DNA of 64,000 nucleotides from Balamuthia mandrillaris (GCA_031835245.1 JAVKOQ010000131.1:1-64000); one strand, 5' to 3'; counted from the stretch's first letter, positions 1 through 12,304 are shown. The notes: generated from the sequence alone by a model not told the origin. Made by a program: numbers and translations.

Positions 1-2207
1 TGCTTGTTGCTGTGTGGTGATGATCAGCGAGAAGGCCCTCTGCCTCCTCTTGCGCCTTCTCACGGGTACGCCTCTTTTGCCTTTCGCGTTCCTGTGCCCT
101 AAGCAAGTTGCGGTACTTATCTTTTAAATCTACAGTTGTTCGGCGAGAGTGAAAAGTAAAGTTTTGGCGAATGGTTGCCCAATTTCCAGCCCCATACTTT
201 TTAACGCCTTGCATCAAATTTTCCACTTCTGAATCGGTCCAAAACAACCGTTCTGATGGAGTAGAAGTCACACAAGTAAGTAAACCCACAAATGAATGTT
301 CTTGCGAGAGCGTGGTGACGGGATGGGTCAGAAGGCTAAATAATCGCCCGCCCACCTCTCATCAGCACACCCAAGTGGCACAAAAAGGGCAAGGCCGTGA
401 AAACTCCCACAGGGAAATAAAATAGAAATACGAATTCCACTTACCTGTCTTTGACCCCCCTCCACCACTGCTGCCACCGCCACTGACTCGCCTTTTCTTG
501 ACGGTGCTGGGTTGGCTTGTAATTGCTTCACCCTCATTGGTATCGTCAATACTTCGTCTGGGTTGCTTTGGAAGTTCTGGTCCTGTAATAATAATGGTCA
601 AGCGTTAAAAGAAAAAGGCAGAATATTCACAAATATTAGGGCGTAGGTACGAACGTTCAAAGTCACTTGGGGAGCTATGTGTGTCCCATGATGGTGCTGC
701 AGCTGGAGCAGTGCTGGCTGACTCGGTTGCGGTCTCCTTCCGAGTGAGGCTTTCTTCAAGTAAACGGAGAGGGTCATTTTCCAAAGCTCTAGTTCTGAGG
801 ACAAGTGGCGGTCAGTGTGTTATACTATAGCAAACTAGCCGGGCATCAGCGGACTTACCGAAGGCGGGCAGAGCTCTGTGATAAAACCTGAGCTTGCAGC
901 TCTGCCTCTATTTCCTTTTGTTTTTCACTCATCGGCTTGGCTCGCGCTGAGAGTGATAATCGGCCGGAGGAAGCAGGTGTGATGTTGCTTGGTAAGTCAT
1001 GCGCAACAAGGAACTCTCGCACTTCCATATCTGTTTGCTTGAGGATGCCTTGGAACTCTTGTTCAGTTCCAGTAAATAGCTTTCGTAAAATGCTTGCTTT
1101 GATTCTGTAAGTTTATAGGATAAAACCATGAGTATTTGTACAACGTGCGGATAGAAGGGAATGCTAACAACCTAGGTCCTTGCTTTTTTGGCAAGTAGAG
1201 CCCTGACTTCATGTCTTCTGCGAGCTGAAGGCGAACCGGTTAGTTCTACCTAATCTGAACCATGGGCCAATGGTGAACTAGCTAGAAAGTACTCACCAAG
1301 TCCAGCAAGGGTGGCTCGGCTTCCTCTTTGAGAGGAGTAACGAAATCCTTGAACTTGGCCTGGAATACAGAAAGTGGATGTCTGATGGATTAAAAGTCAC
1401 ATAAGTGAGCAAACCCACAAATGAACTTGGCCAGAAATAAAACGGAAAAATGAAATTTCACATACCTGCTGTGAACTTTCTTGATGATAGACTTGGTCTC
1501 GACAGGGGTCATTGCAGCTCGTAAGACCTCGTAGATAGACTCCATTTCTTGACGCAGCTTTGCATAGTTTTCAGCAGTGAGCTCCATATGAGACTCTGGT
1601 CTTTCCTCAGGAAGCATTTCATCTATTGACAGCCGTAAAGCCTCCAAGTCGATAGGTTTCTCCTCGCTGACGTGATGTAAAATGGCCTTTTGGTTTGAGT
1701 GAATGTAAGCGGAGGTGATAAAAACTATGATAGCCTTAGCAAAGGGGGAAAAGGGCAAGTGGGGGCTTGGCAAACCAGTGCTTTTAACTCGGAAAAAATT
1801 TCTTGGTAGGTGTCATAGCGCCCCCCTTCTTTCAGGTACTCCTCTGAAACAATATCTTCGAAGAACTGAACGCACTCTCCAAAGCTTGCTGGAGATGGAG
1901 TAAAAGTCACACAAGTAAGTAAACCCACAAATGAATGTTCTTGCGAGAAATTTTACTTACCTGTCTTGCCCTCCGCTACAATGCCTTGCATGGTGTGCAG
2001 CAGCAACCTCCATGACAGAGAGCTGCTTATGTCTTCTTCCGAGAGAACTAGGAAGAACCAGCGTCAAACCACCAGAGCAACACGCAAAAGCACAAAAACA
2101 AAATACCCACCCTCAAGGCTATAAAGGAGGTGGACCAAGGTGCTGCAATTCTTGGCGCAAGCATACTCCATGATCCAGTGCCAGGGATTCGCCAGTGTCC
2201 CTTCCAT
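1..2207 (-). CDS. TRF-like telomere-repeat binding protein (telobox Myb), C-terminus cut by window edge
   Basis: Ten exons, read right to left: 2111-2207, 1961-2047, 1776-1888, 1466-1686, 1297-1381, 1172-1224, 859-1104, 667-794, 445-582 and 1-252; all phases agree. The last exon encodes a Myb/SANT-type domain beginning RLFWTDSEVENLM, with GAGNWATI and the telobox signature VDLKDKYRNL. This signature is diagnostic of double-stranded TTAGGG-repeat binding proteins (TRF1/TRF2, plant TRFL, Taz1). The N-terminal ~170 residues are helical (NPWHWIMEY, SWRLLLHTMQGIV, FFEDIVSEEYL) and would fit a divergent TRFH dimerisation domain, but that part is inferred. A Gly/Ser linker and basic KKRR precede the Myb domain. 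The start ATG at 2207 opens the first exon whose phase fits. Three of the nine introns share a repeated 3' sequence (see findings). Expected role: telomere binding in the nucleus. Confidence 0.8.
253..444 (-). repeat. Intron 9 of the TRF-like gene: introner-like repeat copy C
   Basis: This 192-nt intron runs from gtaagtgg to ctccatcag on the minus strand. Its last ~56 nt match the ends of introns 1382-1465 and 1889-1960 almost base for base (core CATTTGTGGG, then GTGTGAC). Its first ~32 nt resemble the start of intron 1382-1465 (TTTTATTTC). The ~125 nt at its 3' end also align with the intergenic copy at 23655-23775, making this the fullest copy. Confidence 0.85.
1382..1465 (-). repeat. Intron 4 of the TRF-like gene: introner-like repeat copy B
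   Basis: An 84-nt intron from gtatgtgaa to atccatcag on the minus strand. Its 3' 44 nt are a slightly diverged copy of the shared element (TTCATTTGTGGGTTTGCTC, then TATGTGAC). It lacks the CTCGCAAGAACA block found in the other copies, and its 5' part resembles the start of copy C. Confidence 0.8.
1889..1960 (-). repeat. Intron 2 of the TRF-like gene: introner-like repeat copy A
   Basis: This 72-nt intron is almost entirely the repeated element: a 13-nt donor segment, then CTCGCAAGAACATTC and the shared core, ending in ctccatctccag on the minus strand. It is the smallest full splice unit of the family. The opposite strand contains a good donor-like string (CAAGTAAGTAA). Confidence 0.85.
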
Positions 2208-2840
2208 CTTCCTTCTGCAGGGGGACGATCATGGTGCGTGAGCGAGAAGGCACGCCAAACAAGAAGGGCGCAGGAACTGGGTGGAGAAAAAAAAATGCTG
2301 GCGTCCGTACCGTTGTTTTTTGTAAACCCTAGCGGAGAACAAGGGCGCCCTAACCTCTAAGCGTTAACCTTGTTGTTGGTGTTGTTTGCCTTTGGTGGCG
2401 CTTTGGGCTGAGGGGGCTTGGGGCGAGCTACAAGACCACCGGAGAGAGAGAGAGCCGTTTTTTTCCACCCCCAGAGATTTTTCTGATTGGAGCACTGATG
2501 TCAGCAACATCTTCGTGTCGACATGAAGTATAATATGTAAGGGGCGGGGTGGGCGGGGGAAATCAGCTGCCCCTCCTTCGCCTTGGAAGGGCAATAATAG
2601 GGGCAAGAGAAGGCGCGCAGAAAATAACAGGTCCCAGGCCGCTGGGTGCACCACCGGGACTTTGGGTGACTAGGAGGTGTTGTTACTGCTTGACCGTACG
2701 TTGTAGGCTTCCACGTTGGTTGTTGGGCACCAAGCAACCGCCCCGGCTGCATATCTTGTTTTTCAGGCCCCTGGACTCAGGACCCACGCTTCTTCTTGCT
2801 ATCTTCTTCTGGCAGACCGACCCTACCCTAGCTGTACAAT
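2208..2840. promoter_or_regulatory. Divergent promoter region between TRF-like gene and RALGAPB
   Basis: The 633 bp between the two divergent start codons hold no convincing gene. A telobox-like AAACCCTAG lies at 2324-2332, about 117 bp upstream of the TRF-like start. Short A runs are the only other pattern seen. Both genes probably fire from this stretch. Confidence 0.5.
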
Positions 2841-5800
2841 ATGTTTTTAGAAAGGGTTGCTTCGTTGGGCTTACTCCACCATGCCCCTGGTTTGTTTCCA
2901 CCCTTTCCCTTCTTCTCTCTCTCTCTCTCTCTCGTACGGTAAATCTAATCTACGGCGGCCCTAGACACGAACATCCTGAAGGAGTTCCCTCTGGAAGTCA
3001 GGCAAATCATTTCCACCGAAGTCGTTCACTACCTCATGGAAAGCAAAACAGAGGTAACCAAGGTGTTAAGCAGTCGTGCCCACGTGATATGGGCCATGGA
3101 ATGCATTGGTACTGCCTTTACCCTTCCCTTGGATCAAGAAGAGACCATGGCCAAGGCCGTTGAACTTTACCGTCGCTGGACGCTAGAACCAAATCGAAAA
3201 GACTGCCCTGTTGCCATACAAGAAGACTACCAGTTTTTTCTTCAGGTATGTGGCATCTCCTTGTCTGGACTCGAGAACTGCGTCTCTCCTGCTATATGCG
3301 TTCCCCTTCCTCACTCAATCGCACAGAAACTGTTGAGCCACTGTTCTCTTATGTTCGGTTCTCGCACCAAAGATCCTGCTCAACTGGACAGCCAGGCCTC
3401 ACTATGTAAACGCGTGCTCAACATTTACCATACTGTTGGAAAGGACAGGAGCAACCTTACCCGTGAAACATGGGACCTCTTTTTGAAGTTAATGCTCGGT
3501 GTTACAGATTCTCTTCTCAGCGCCCCTCCTGGACAAGATGGACTCGCCCAGCGATTGTGCTCGCACGTTCTGAAGGTTTGTTCCCTCTTCCTCTTCCTCT
3601 TCCTCTTCCTCTTCCTCTTCCTCTTCCTCTTCCTCTCTTCCTCTTCCTCTTCCTCTTCCTCTCTTCCTCTTCCTCTTCCTCTTCCTCTTCCTCTTCCTCT
3701 TCCTCTTCCTCTTCCTCTTCCTCTTCCTCTTCCTCTTCCTCTTCCTCTTCCTCTTCCTCTTCCTCTTCCTCTTCCTCTTCCTCTTCCTCTTCCTCTTCCT
3801 CTTCCTCTTCCTCTTCCAAATTTTTAATGGCAAGCATTGATGTTATCAGGTGCTGTTAGAGTCGTGGCTCTACTCTTCCACAAATGATGCAGCGATGTGG
3901 GGATCGTTACTCAAACACAGCTGTAACTGGATTCGCTTCATGCCAACTATAACTCACTGGAATGCCTTCTCCAAAGCCCTTACCGAACGGTCCATTTCTC
4001 TGCTTTATGGTCCAAAAGAAGGCAAAACTTCAGTCAACATTAGAGTGTATGTACCATTTTATCCTCTCTGCTTCGGTCCTCCTTTCTTAGATATTTTTGC
4101 TAACTCAACTTAGAGAGGGGGCAAATGAAGTTACCACAATTAAGCTGGATGATGAACTTGTTTTGTATGCCTGGCACAAGATGCTGCGTATCCTTTTCCA
4201 TGTTCATGTTTCTCTTTGTTTTTGCCCCGAATCACACAGCTGTTAGCCTTGACTTTGTTGATACCTCCAGATGCCATTGGCGATCCAAATAGGATCGAAG
4301 ATCCTAGTATTTTTGTGACTGCTTTTAGGGGCATAGATACCCTTGTCAACCTTTATTTGCAGGTAGGGAAGGAAAACGAGAAAAGTTATGCACTGAATAC
4401 ACCAAGCGGTAATACAATTTTACATATTTTTGGAGCGTGGCTCTTCCATGCTATCAAACACAAACACGAAGGGTACCTCTATCACTGACATCACTAGTTA
4501 CCTTACTAAAACGCCTATTTTTTTTTTCGCTGTTTGAACGAAAAAGGTTTGAAGAAGGACAAGCCTTGGCTGTGAAGGCATTGTGCAATATTTTCCACAA
4601 GAGGAAAGACACAGAATATCCCACGATATATCTATCTCGCTTTTTTGAATGCTTGCACAAGGTTGGTGAACAGTCGTTTTGTCACTGTTCCTTCCCACAT
4701 TTACACCTTCGAAAAAAACAGGTTCTTCAACAAGATGGGAGAGTCCTAATTTCTGCAATAGTTCACTCTGCTCCTCTCTTTTCACATGAGCTACCCGGCT
4801 TTCGTTCGTTAATTCCAGCGTATATCTACGCTCTCAACAGAATATTGCTTCGGGTAGGAGCACCTAACTCAATGGATGGTTTGCTTTGCCCGCATCACCT
4901 CACTTAGATTCCTATTTTGCCTTCTTGCAGAAAACGAGCAATTATGAGCACTTTGCATCGCAAGAAGACGTGCGCAAGGCTTGCATACGTATCCTGGCTC
5001 AGATCCTGCCCCTTCCCAATCATTTCGGAGATACTCCGTTTGCTGTTAAGACTGTAATGCCATCTATCATTACCAGTCCCGCCAGTGCCAAAGTTCGTAT
5101 ACTTTTAAAGGGAACTCTCCTTTTCATTATTGAGAGTAATTTTTATGAAACATCTCCCTCTGTAGGATACAATCAGCCCAAATCTTCCTGAAGTGGACAC
5201 TTATACCAAGGTTACTTTTCTCTTGGCCAAGATATACATCATGTTTGGTCGTGATTAATTGAGGTTGGTTTATTAACAAACTATTGCCAACAGCTCAAAC
5301 CCCACCTGCGCGTGTTGCTTATTGAGGCTCTCAACAACGAACTTATTCCTAACAATGTGCGGCTCTTGCTACCCCTTTGTTATCAATTTGCTACCGAAGA
5401 CATCACCAGTGATTCTGGATTCGCAAAGAGAATGATAATGGCGATTGGTACCTATCGTAGACTCCTTGTCTCTCTTTCTTGCCTGACCAATAAGATTCAG
5501 GTCAAAAGATAACAAAGCAAGAATGGTCGTCCCAGTGCACTGTTGATGCTTTTCAAACGTTGGGTTATTTTGCATCACTCTACTCGTATTTACAGGGAGC
5601 TACTGAGGTATTTTTTTTAAAAAAATTTAGCAGTTAATTCAGCTCCTTTTAAAAAAACTCTACTCAATAGGTGGCCAACTATGTCGTATTTTCGCTAGCC
5701 CACATGTTCTCCTCATCCGACGCTTCAGCTCCTGTTATCACTGACTCTGCAGAACAGGAAAAACAAATGATTGGTGCATTACAATGTATAACGCATTGGT

Positions 5801-8800
5801 TAGCGGTAGATGATTGGCTACTCGGTTTTCCTCTCTGCAAGCAAGCTGTGCTCCGCTTTATTCTCTCCGCTCTGCCAGTTACCCAGAGAAAAGTAAGCGA
5901 TAAGTTCAAACGAAATATATTAATTAGTCATGCTAACTGAGCAACAAGTTGCCACAAATAGAGGAAATAGAACCACAAAAAAACCCAGCGGCCAAAAACA
6001 GTGAAGAGAAGGACAAGAAGGAATCAAAGAACAAGAAAGACAAACGCAAAAGCAAGAAAGAATCCTTGTCATCTACAAAGAATCCGCTAACCGGATCAAC
6101 TACACTAGTGACTCGCCCTGTTGTCAAGGAAAGAAAAGAGATTGGCGCTAAATTGCAGGTTTTATCATCGTCACAGTCAACATCATCGTACCACTCCTAC
6201 TAATGATGTTACAACAGGAGGCAGCGAGATGGGCTCTGGCCACGCTACTAAATCTAGCGGGTACATTCCCATTACCTCACGGCACTGGCACTGATTGTCG
6301 TATTTCCAGCTTAGTAACAGAAGAAGATTTGCTGAGCATCATTCCTAATGACGGCCTTCCTGCAAGCCAATTACCTGCTAACTTCATCCGGTTCTTTGCT
6401 ACTAAAGGAGCCTTGGTAACAGTTATTGATAGGCCCAATAACGGCGGTTAGTACTTTTGCACAAGTCTAACGTTCTGCTTAGTCATATTTTTTCCTACAC
6501 TATCACCAGACCCATTCGTCACCATTATAATTCGAGACCGCACCGGAAGACAAGCATGGAATCTGCGCAGTACCCCATTATCCCCAGAAGACATCATGCT
6601 TATTAGCAATGCCATTGCGCCGCCTTCAACCTCTCCTTGCGTCGAACCATTCCATGACCTCACTCCTCTGTACGTTTTCTCGTTTTATTTATTTGAAAGT
6701 TCGTGAATCTAATGCTCACCATTGCTGGGGCTTGTGAGCACAGAAAGGCGCAAGAAGCACTTGTAAATGTCTTCCAATATCTGGAAGAGTGGAACGAGGA
6801 TCCGCTCTGTGCTGCTTCTGCCCAACAGGCCTCTGTGGAACAGCAAGTGCTTGAGCAAAGCCAATTTAACCTGAAGCAGGTCTCTTGTGTCCCTCCTACG
6901 GGCCGCAACTCTACTCAGCATTACACTGAAGAGCCTGGTCCTACCCACATATATGGCGATACCAACGTGCTCTGCAAGTTCCTTCAGGGTAGACTGTTCC
7001 TATCAAGCGTTGGTTTTCTGTCGATCAACAACCAGCCCCACTTTTTCCAAATTCAGCAATCTGCTGAATTTTATAATGCTCTTAGCCAATTGGACCAAGA
7101 ACCAGAGTAAGTTTTCTCGTTGTTGTTATTCTTTTTGTTTTATCTGTACGTTGAATTTGTTGGTGACATGGTTCCTATCATTACGAGACGTGAATGTTTT
7201 ACTTTGGGAGTGTGCTATGTAAAACATGACCAAACAATGGAACAAATACTATCCAACCATGGTGGACCATCTGCATACCAACATTTCCTTGCTTCCCTGG
7301 GTTGGCCTGTACGTTCTCACATTTCCTACTCTCTCTTACATGTTATTTATGGGTTTTTCGTGTTCTCTTTCTTGTCGTTTCTACTTGTTTCTTTCTTTAT
7401 AATACTGATCTCTTTTACAACGCAGATTGACGTCAAGTCCCACACAGGCTTCTTGGGTGGCCTTGACAGGGAGGTGCTTAGCACAGGCACCGTCGCCCCA
7501 TACTTTGCTGACTTTAGCAAGGAAATAGTGTTCCACGCGCCCAGCCACATGCCTGCGATCAATGACAAAGACGCCCTTGCTCAACGAGCTAAGCTACTGC
7601 ACAGCAATTACGTTTTCATTTTATGGACAGAAGATGATTTGGAGCACTATTCCATGGCCAAGTATCCCGATCTTTGCAAACAGAGCAATGTGCATATTGT
7701 GATCCATCCCCTGGATTCTGCCTTGTACCACGTCCGAGTTTATCATCAGAACACAGAGGTAAAGCTAACCACGCGGCCATCCCATTCTGATTTGAATTGT
7801 AATCTTTGACTCACTGGAAACGAACTTCAGACTTTGCACATAGGGCCACTCCTGGAAGACTCGGTCGTGAGTGCCAGTGTGCTTGCTATACTGGTAAGAG
7901 AAACTGCTATCAATGCCCACCGGACCATCAGGGCGCAGCAGGAAGATTACACTCATCCGTATGAATCCCCTTCGCTTCCGATATGGAAAGCTTCAACATT
8001 ATAGGTTGACCAATAGCCATCAAATGCTCACACTGCCTTTCGTTCCACAGGCTTACGCGCAGGAAAGAAATTCTGGAAAGCATCTATGAGCGCCACACGC
8101 TGAGGACAGTCAGCACAGAACAATTCTATTGCAACCTTTATGGTCCTCTAAGAGAGGAAGAGTTGCTCACAAAGGACCATAAGGCCGCGTTCCCGCAACA
8201 CATTGCGAGGCCGCGTAAGGTCTTGCCGACCAGCAGACGTTCTTCTCTGGCAATGTCTGATTCAATCCTTCCAGTGGAGAAACGTACGCGCCTATCGGAG
8301 GGCGGAACGTCTCTCAACCTCAGCAAAGACAAGAAGAGAAAATCACAATCCCGCAAGACGTCCTCTAAACATGGAGGACCCAAGACTGCCAGAGACAGCA
8401 AAGAGAAAGACAAAGACAAATCTGGAAGGGAGAATAAGCACAATGGAGAGAAACATAAGGGTGAAATGGACGTCATTAAGGAGAAAGACAAAGCGAAAGA
8501 ACGAGGCATGGGAGTGCATGTGCACGGCCTCAAACAACCCCTCAAGAAGAGTACTCTGAGAGCTCGTACCTTCGAAGTTCCAAGCGAACCTCCACCAGAG
8601 GCCCCCTCAGTACTTCCACCGAGGCCACCTCGCACCTCATCTACCAGCAAGTCAGATGGCGGCGGAAGAGAGTCTCCCGTCCTCGATCTGGCGGCGGTGG
8701 CAGCTGCTGCTGGTTCTCCTGGCGCTGATGAACCATCCGAACACTCCTCGTCCTCAGCCACCACTCCCACCACTCCTTCTCCAAACCCTTCTTTGCGATC

Positions 8801-8867
8801 GTCTACCGCTGCTGCACAGGAAGACATTGACACGGAGGAGAGCGTCTCAACTGATACCTTAGAATGA
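2841..8867 (+). CDS. RALGAPB: Ral GTPase-activating protein subunit beta
   Basis: About 21 exons give roughly 1,460 residues, close to the ~1,490 of animal RALGAPB. The start ATG is in a 49-nt first exon (2841-2889) joined to 2965-3245. Family landmarks: TLPLD near residue 50; TRETWDLFLKLMLG; the NTILHIFGAWLF segment (animal form NSILNLFGSWLF); and a C-terminal RapGAP-type domain (7186-7960) with ILSNHGG, FLASLGW and SHTGFLGGL. A Lys-rich stretch (5949-6156) is a lineage insertion. The last exon (8051-8867) adds a basic, Ser-rich tail. In animals RALGAPB pairs with a catalytic alpha subunit to turn off RalA/RalB; here HSNYVFILW occupies the position of the catalytic Asn-thumb segment, and whether it is active is not decidable by eye. 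Intron 3 carries a large CTCTTC array. Confidence 0.88.
3586..3817 (+). repeat. (CTCTTC)n hexanucleotide array in RALGAPB intron 3
   Basis: About 230 bp of near-perfect CTCTTC units, with two short interruptions near 3632 and 3660, fill most of the intron 3576-3849. It is pyrimidine-rich on the sense strand. Long open frames here (Glu-, Ser- or Lys/Arg-runs) are artefacts of the repeat. Confidence 0.95.
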
Positions 8868-9447
8868 AGAGCAACAATGGCCAGCGAGTCATTCAACAAA
8901 CTAGCCTGCTGTCTCGCTCGCTGTTTGCTACACGTGTACACTTTTAAGCAGCTAAGGAAAAAGGCAAAAAAAAAAACAACTGTTACTCCTTGTGAAACAC
9001 ATGAGTTAATAAACTTTGGTTGCTGCTCACCCAGGACAACAGGCACAGGCAGTCTTTTGGGCCAATGATCCCGCCAAAACAACTCTTCCTTCTCCCCACG
9101 TCTGTGAAGGCAAAGTGGTGGGGGTGGGAGGAGTGAACGGAATGGATGGACATGCTGCCAATAAACATTTGTTGTTCATCATTCGCCTTGACACTTTTCT
9201 GATTGCTACGCTTCTACTACACAAGGAGGAAACCAGCGGAGGCAGAGGTGGAAATCGAAGCGGATTTCTGTGCTTAACTCCCGCTATCCTTTGTTTCTTG
9301 GGAAATAAGATCAAATCTACAGGAGTAGACAAAACAATACGTCACGCTATTCCGCTTTGTCTCAGCGGGAAAATACATGTCCCCTAACTACTTTTGTCTA
9401 CCTCTTCAGCTGGCTTAAACTTAGACCAGAAAGAGAACAAACTTTGG
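8868..9447. other. Intergenic region between convergent genes
   Basis: The 580 bp between the stop codons of RALGAPB (+) and the DCAF11-like gene (-) presumably hold both 3' UTRs. AATAAA-like strings occur (for example near 9160 and 9303). No RNA gene or conserved frame was seen. Confidence 0.5.
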
Positions 9448-12155
9448 TTACAGAGGCGATGAGGATCCCTGCCACATGCGCACCGTGCCATCCCACTGTG
9501 TATATTCGTACATGATACGAGTTAGGTATCCTCTGGGGTTGTGTGCAGGGAAAAGACATTTTTTATAAATGTTGACTACGTACTGATGTCGACACTATAT
9601 TCGGATCAAATGGATGCCACGATACATCTCTGACGGTGGCCTCCTGTTGTCGTCGTTCATTCAGCACGAGCACAAGTATACAATAATAAAATACTTACGT
9701 GTCCGTGCAATTTGGTCACCACTTCCCCGCTGATCACGTCATAAACTGTTTGACATAACCGTTAGTATCAAGCCGCCATCGAAATAGAAATGCCTTACCA
9801 TACACACTGCCGTCATAGGAACCCGTATAAATATATCTGAAATATGGTGTGGTCACGACGTGGTGAGTAGCCTGTTTGTAAGGTGCATAGAAATGAAATA
9901 ATTTTTAACCTTTGTCCAGTGGAGTGTTCTGGAGAAAAATAACAACGGATCAGAGTCTGAAAGACGCGATGTCCTCTGTACGTTTTCAAAGATGTGTCGT
10001 CTGGATGTTTCAGCCTTCCTGAAAAAATATCTCTTTGGTGTCTGTATTTTCAGGCGCAACCAATGTTAGTGCTGAATGTTGCGTTCTGACCATCTGCGGT
10101 AAGAACAGACCTTCCATAGAAGTAGTCGCCATAACGGTAGTCCCAAGGATGGCGACGGATGCCCTGTCGAGGCGCATCTGAATTGGTCATCGCTCGCAAA
10201 TCCCAAAGCTAGCAATAAGTGTTAGTGCTACATTCACAACATGAATCCAATCATAGGAGAATACACCTTGATGCTTTGGTCCTGTTCGTTTGAATACAAA
10301 AAGTTGATGTAAGCAAAATACGACACGCGGATCGACACACAATAAGTTAGAGTACCTTGCTATTAGAAATTAGGTATCGGCTGTCTCTTTTAGAGCATAC
10401 ATGCGTAATGCCCTCTAGATGACCCACTAGGGTACCAACTGGTTTTGGATTCTCTTGGTTCAACAGCCTTCTGTCCCATACCTACCATTGAATCCGCTGA
10501 CGTAAATTTGGTAGCAGAAAGGAGTACCGAAGGAGAAAACAAAAGAAGGAAACGAAAGAAATGAAAGAATCGATAAAAGAGAAAGAAACCTTGACTAAGC
10601 AGTCATCACTTCCAGAGAATAAAATTTGAGAAGTTTCATCGGCCCACGAGACCGCGTTCACGTCGTCGTCATGTGCCAATAACTTTGCAGTGACCCATCC
10701 ATCAGCAATATCGAAACGAATGGGATAAACAAGGCTTGTCTTACCCGCAACACGCGTTCTCTGGTATTCAAGTCATATATGTACATGCACTGGTCACTTG
10801 CGCCAGCAAGTATCTCGCTGCTAGATTGTGAGAACTGGATTGAAAACAGGCAAAAACGTCTTGCTTGTGGCCTGGTTGCGGTGAAGGGGTTGTAGAATGA
10901 TGAGAAGCAATGCAAGTGAGAAAAGAGAATATGCAAAAGTTATATTTTCAATTGGAAAGGAAAAGAGGATAACCTGAGGTCAAGTGCACTGTGCTCTTCT
11001 TCCCCTTCTCCCGATACGTTACACAATTGTACTGCAATTCAAAGAAGTGAAAGCCAGAAGGTTACTATCAAAACAACACACAAATCGAGAAAGCCATAGT
11101 TATTACTGTAGTCAGCCCAAGATGAATAGATAAAAAAGCGTTGGTCGGGAGAATAATCCACGTCGAGGATGGACCATCCAAAGTGCCGCGCTGTCACATC
11201 CTTTTTCAGTTTCCACGTCTCAGCGTTGTATATGCGAATATGACGGTCTATTCGGCTGCTTGTTAGCTTATTCAAATTGGAGAGACAGAAGAAAAGGGTA
11301 GAGCAGAGAGCAGAGAGCAGAGAGCAGAGAGCAGAGAGCAGAGAGCAGAGAGCAGAGAGCAGAGAGCAGAGAGCAGAGAGCAGAGAGCAGAGAGCAGAGA
11401 GCAGAGAGCAGAGAGCAGAGAGCAGAGAGCAGAGAGCAGAGAGCAGAGAGCAGAGAGCAGAGAGCAGAGAGCAGAGAGCAGAGAGCAGAGAGCAGAGAGG
11501 AGTCGCGTACCTTGACAAGCGCTTAGAAAAGCTATGTGTATGAAACAAAAGTGTCAAAAGCAGCAGGAGCTGGACGGAGGGAAGCAGAGAGAAACAACAA
11601 ACCAGAACCATCGCTGGAGTATTTGCCACAGAAAACCTGGTTATCATACTCGGCCAACAGACGAGAAGTAGAGACTTCATTATGGCAATCGCCACCGCTG
11701 GCCTCACCACTGCCACTGGCAGCAAGTGGAGGCATGGAGCGTGGTACCATGCGTTGGGTAGCGTGCACGCGCTGCCTTTGGTCGAATGACCCAGAGACGC
11801 TTCGCTGGCGGAGCATGTGGAATAGCGACCTGTCTCTTTGGCCGCCTACAGTGTGGCAGCCTGTCTTCTGCACCAACTCTTGCGCCAATGGATGACCCTT
11901 TTTTTCCGGTGGGGGATGCGTCAGCCACACCAAGAGGGAGGGAGAGAGGGTGGAAGAGAGAGGAGAGAGAGAGAGAGAGAGGTGAGAGAAGCTTACGTGC
12001 AAGGTTGAGGTAGTTTCTTCTTCCGCAACTACGACAAGATCTTCCGAGCCCTCTCCTTCCTCTTCCTCCTCCTCTTCGTCATCGCCAGGGTCCTCCCCCC
12101 GCATTATGGCACGATAGTACCTCTGCAACCTTGCCAGCAAGTGGGCTTCCTGCAT
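9448..12155 (-). CDS. DCAF11/LEC14B-type WD40 protein (CUL4-DDB1 substrate receptor family)
   Basis: Fifteen exons total 1,419 nt (472 residues) with every phase consistent. They include a 21-nt microexon (11511-11531) and a 15-nt microexon (10267-10281). The N-terminus has an acidic stretch after LLARLQRYYRAI. The WD40 part shows the family signature throughout: FCGKYSSDGS, FLSACQDRHIRIY, YSPDQRFFIYSSW, LAGASDQCMYIYD, FSGSDDCLVKVWDRR, GHLEGIT, DQSIKLWDLR, TYRGH and the C-terminal VRDVSWHPFDPNIVSTSWDGTVRMW. Metazoan DCAF11 and plant LEC14B share this order. Known role of the family: substrate receptor for CUL4-DDB1 ubiquitin ligase. The start at 12155 is the first ATG of the acidic exon; an upstream non-coding exon ending near 12312 is possible. 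Confidence 0.88.
11302..11498 (-). repeat. (GAGAGCA)n heptanucleotide array inside an intron
   Basis: About 28 copies of a perfect 7-bp unit lie in the 263-nt intron between the 21-nt microexon and the next exon of the DCAF11-like gene. The sense strand reads CTCTGCT. The array ends only ~12 nt from the microexon. Confidence 0.95.
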
Positions 12156-12261
12156 CTTCTTTCTTTTTTTTATGTAGTTTTTTTTTTCTTCTTTCCAAGC
12201 TTCAACCCCCCCCTCTTTGCTCCCCCTCTCTTGTTTCCGTTGTCTCGTAGCAAAAGACAAC

Positions 12262-12304
<43 letters not shown>

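Noticed and set aside
3489-3837. Long frames of poly-Glu, poly-Ser or Lys/Arg across the CTCTTC array
   Set aside because: They are read from a hexanucleotide repeat inside an intron bounded by good splice sites and flanking conserved RALGAPB exons.
11277-11543. Regular GAGAGCA array as a possible CRISPR
   Set aside because: Units are contiguous 7-mers with no spacers, in a eukaryotic intron.
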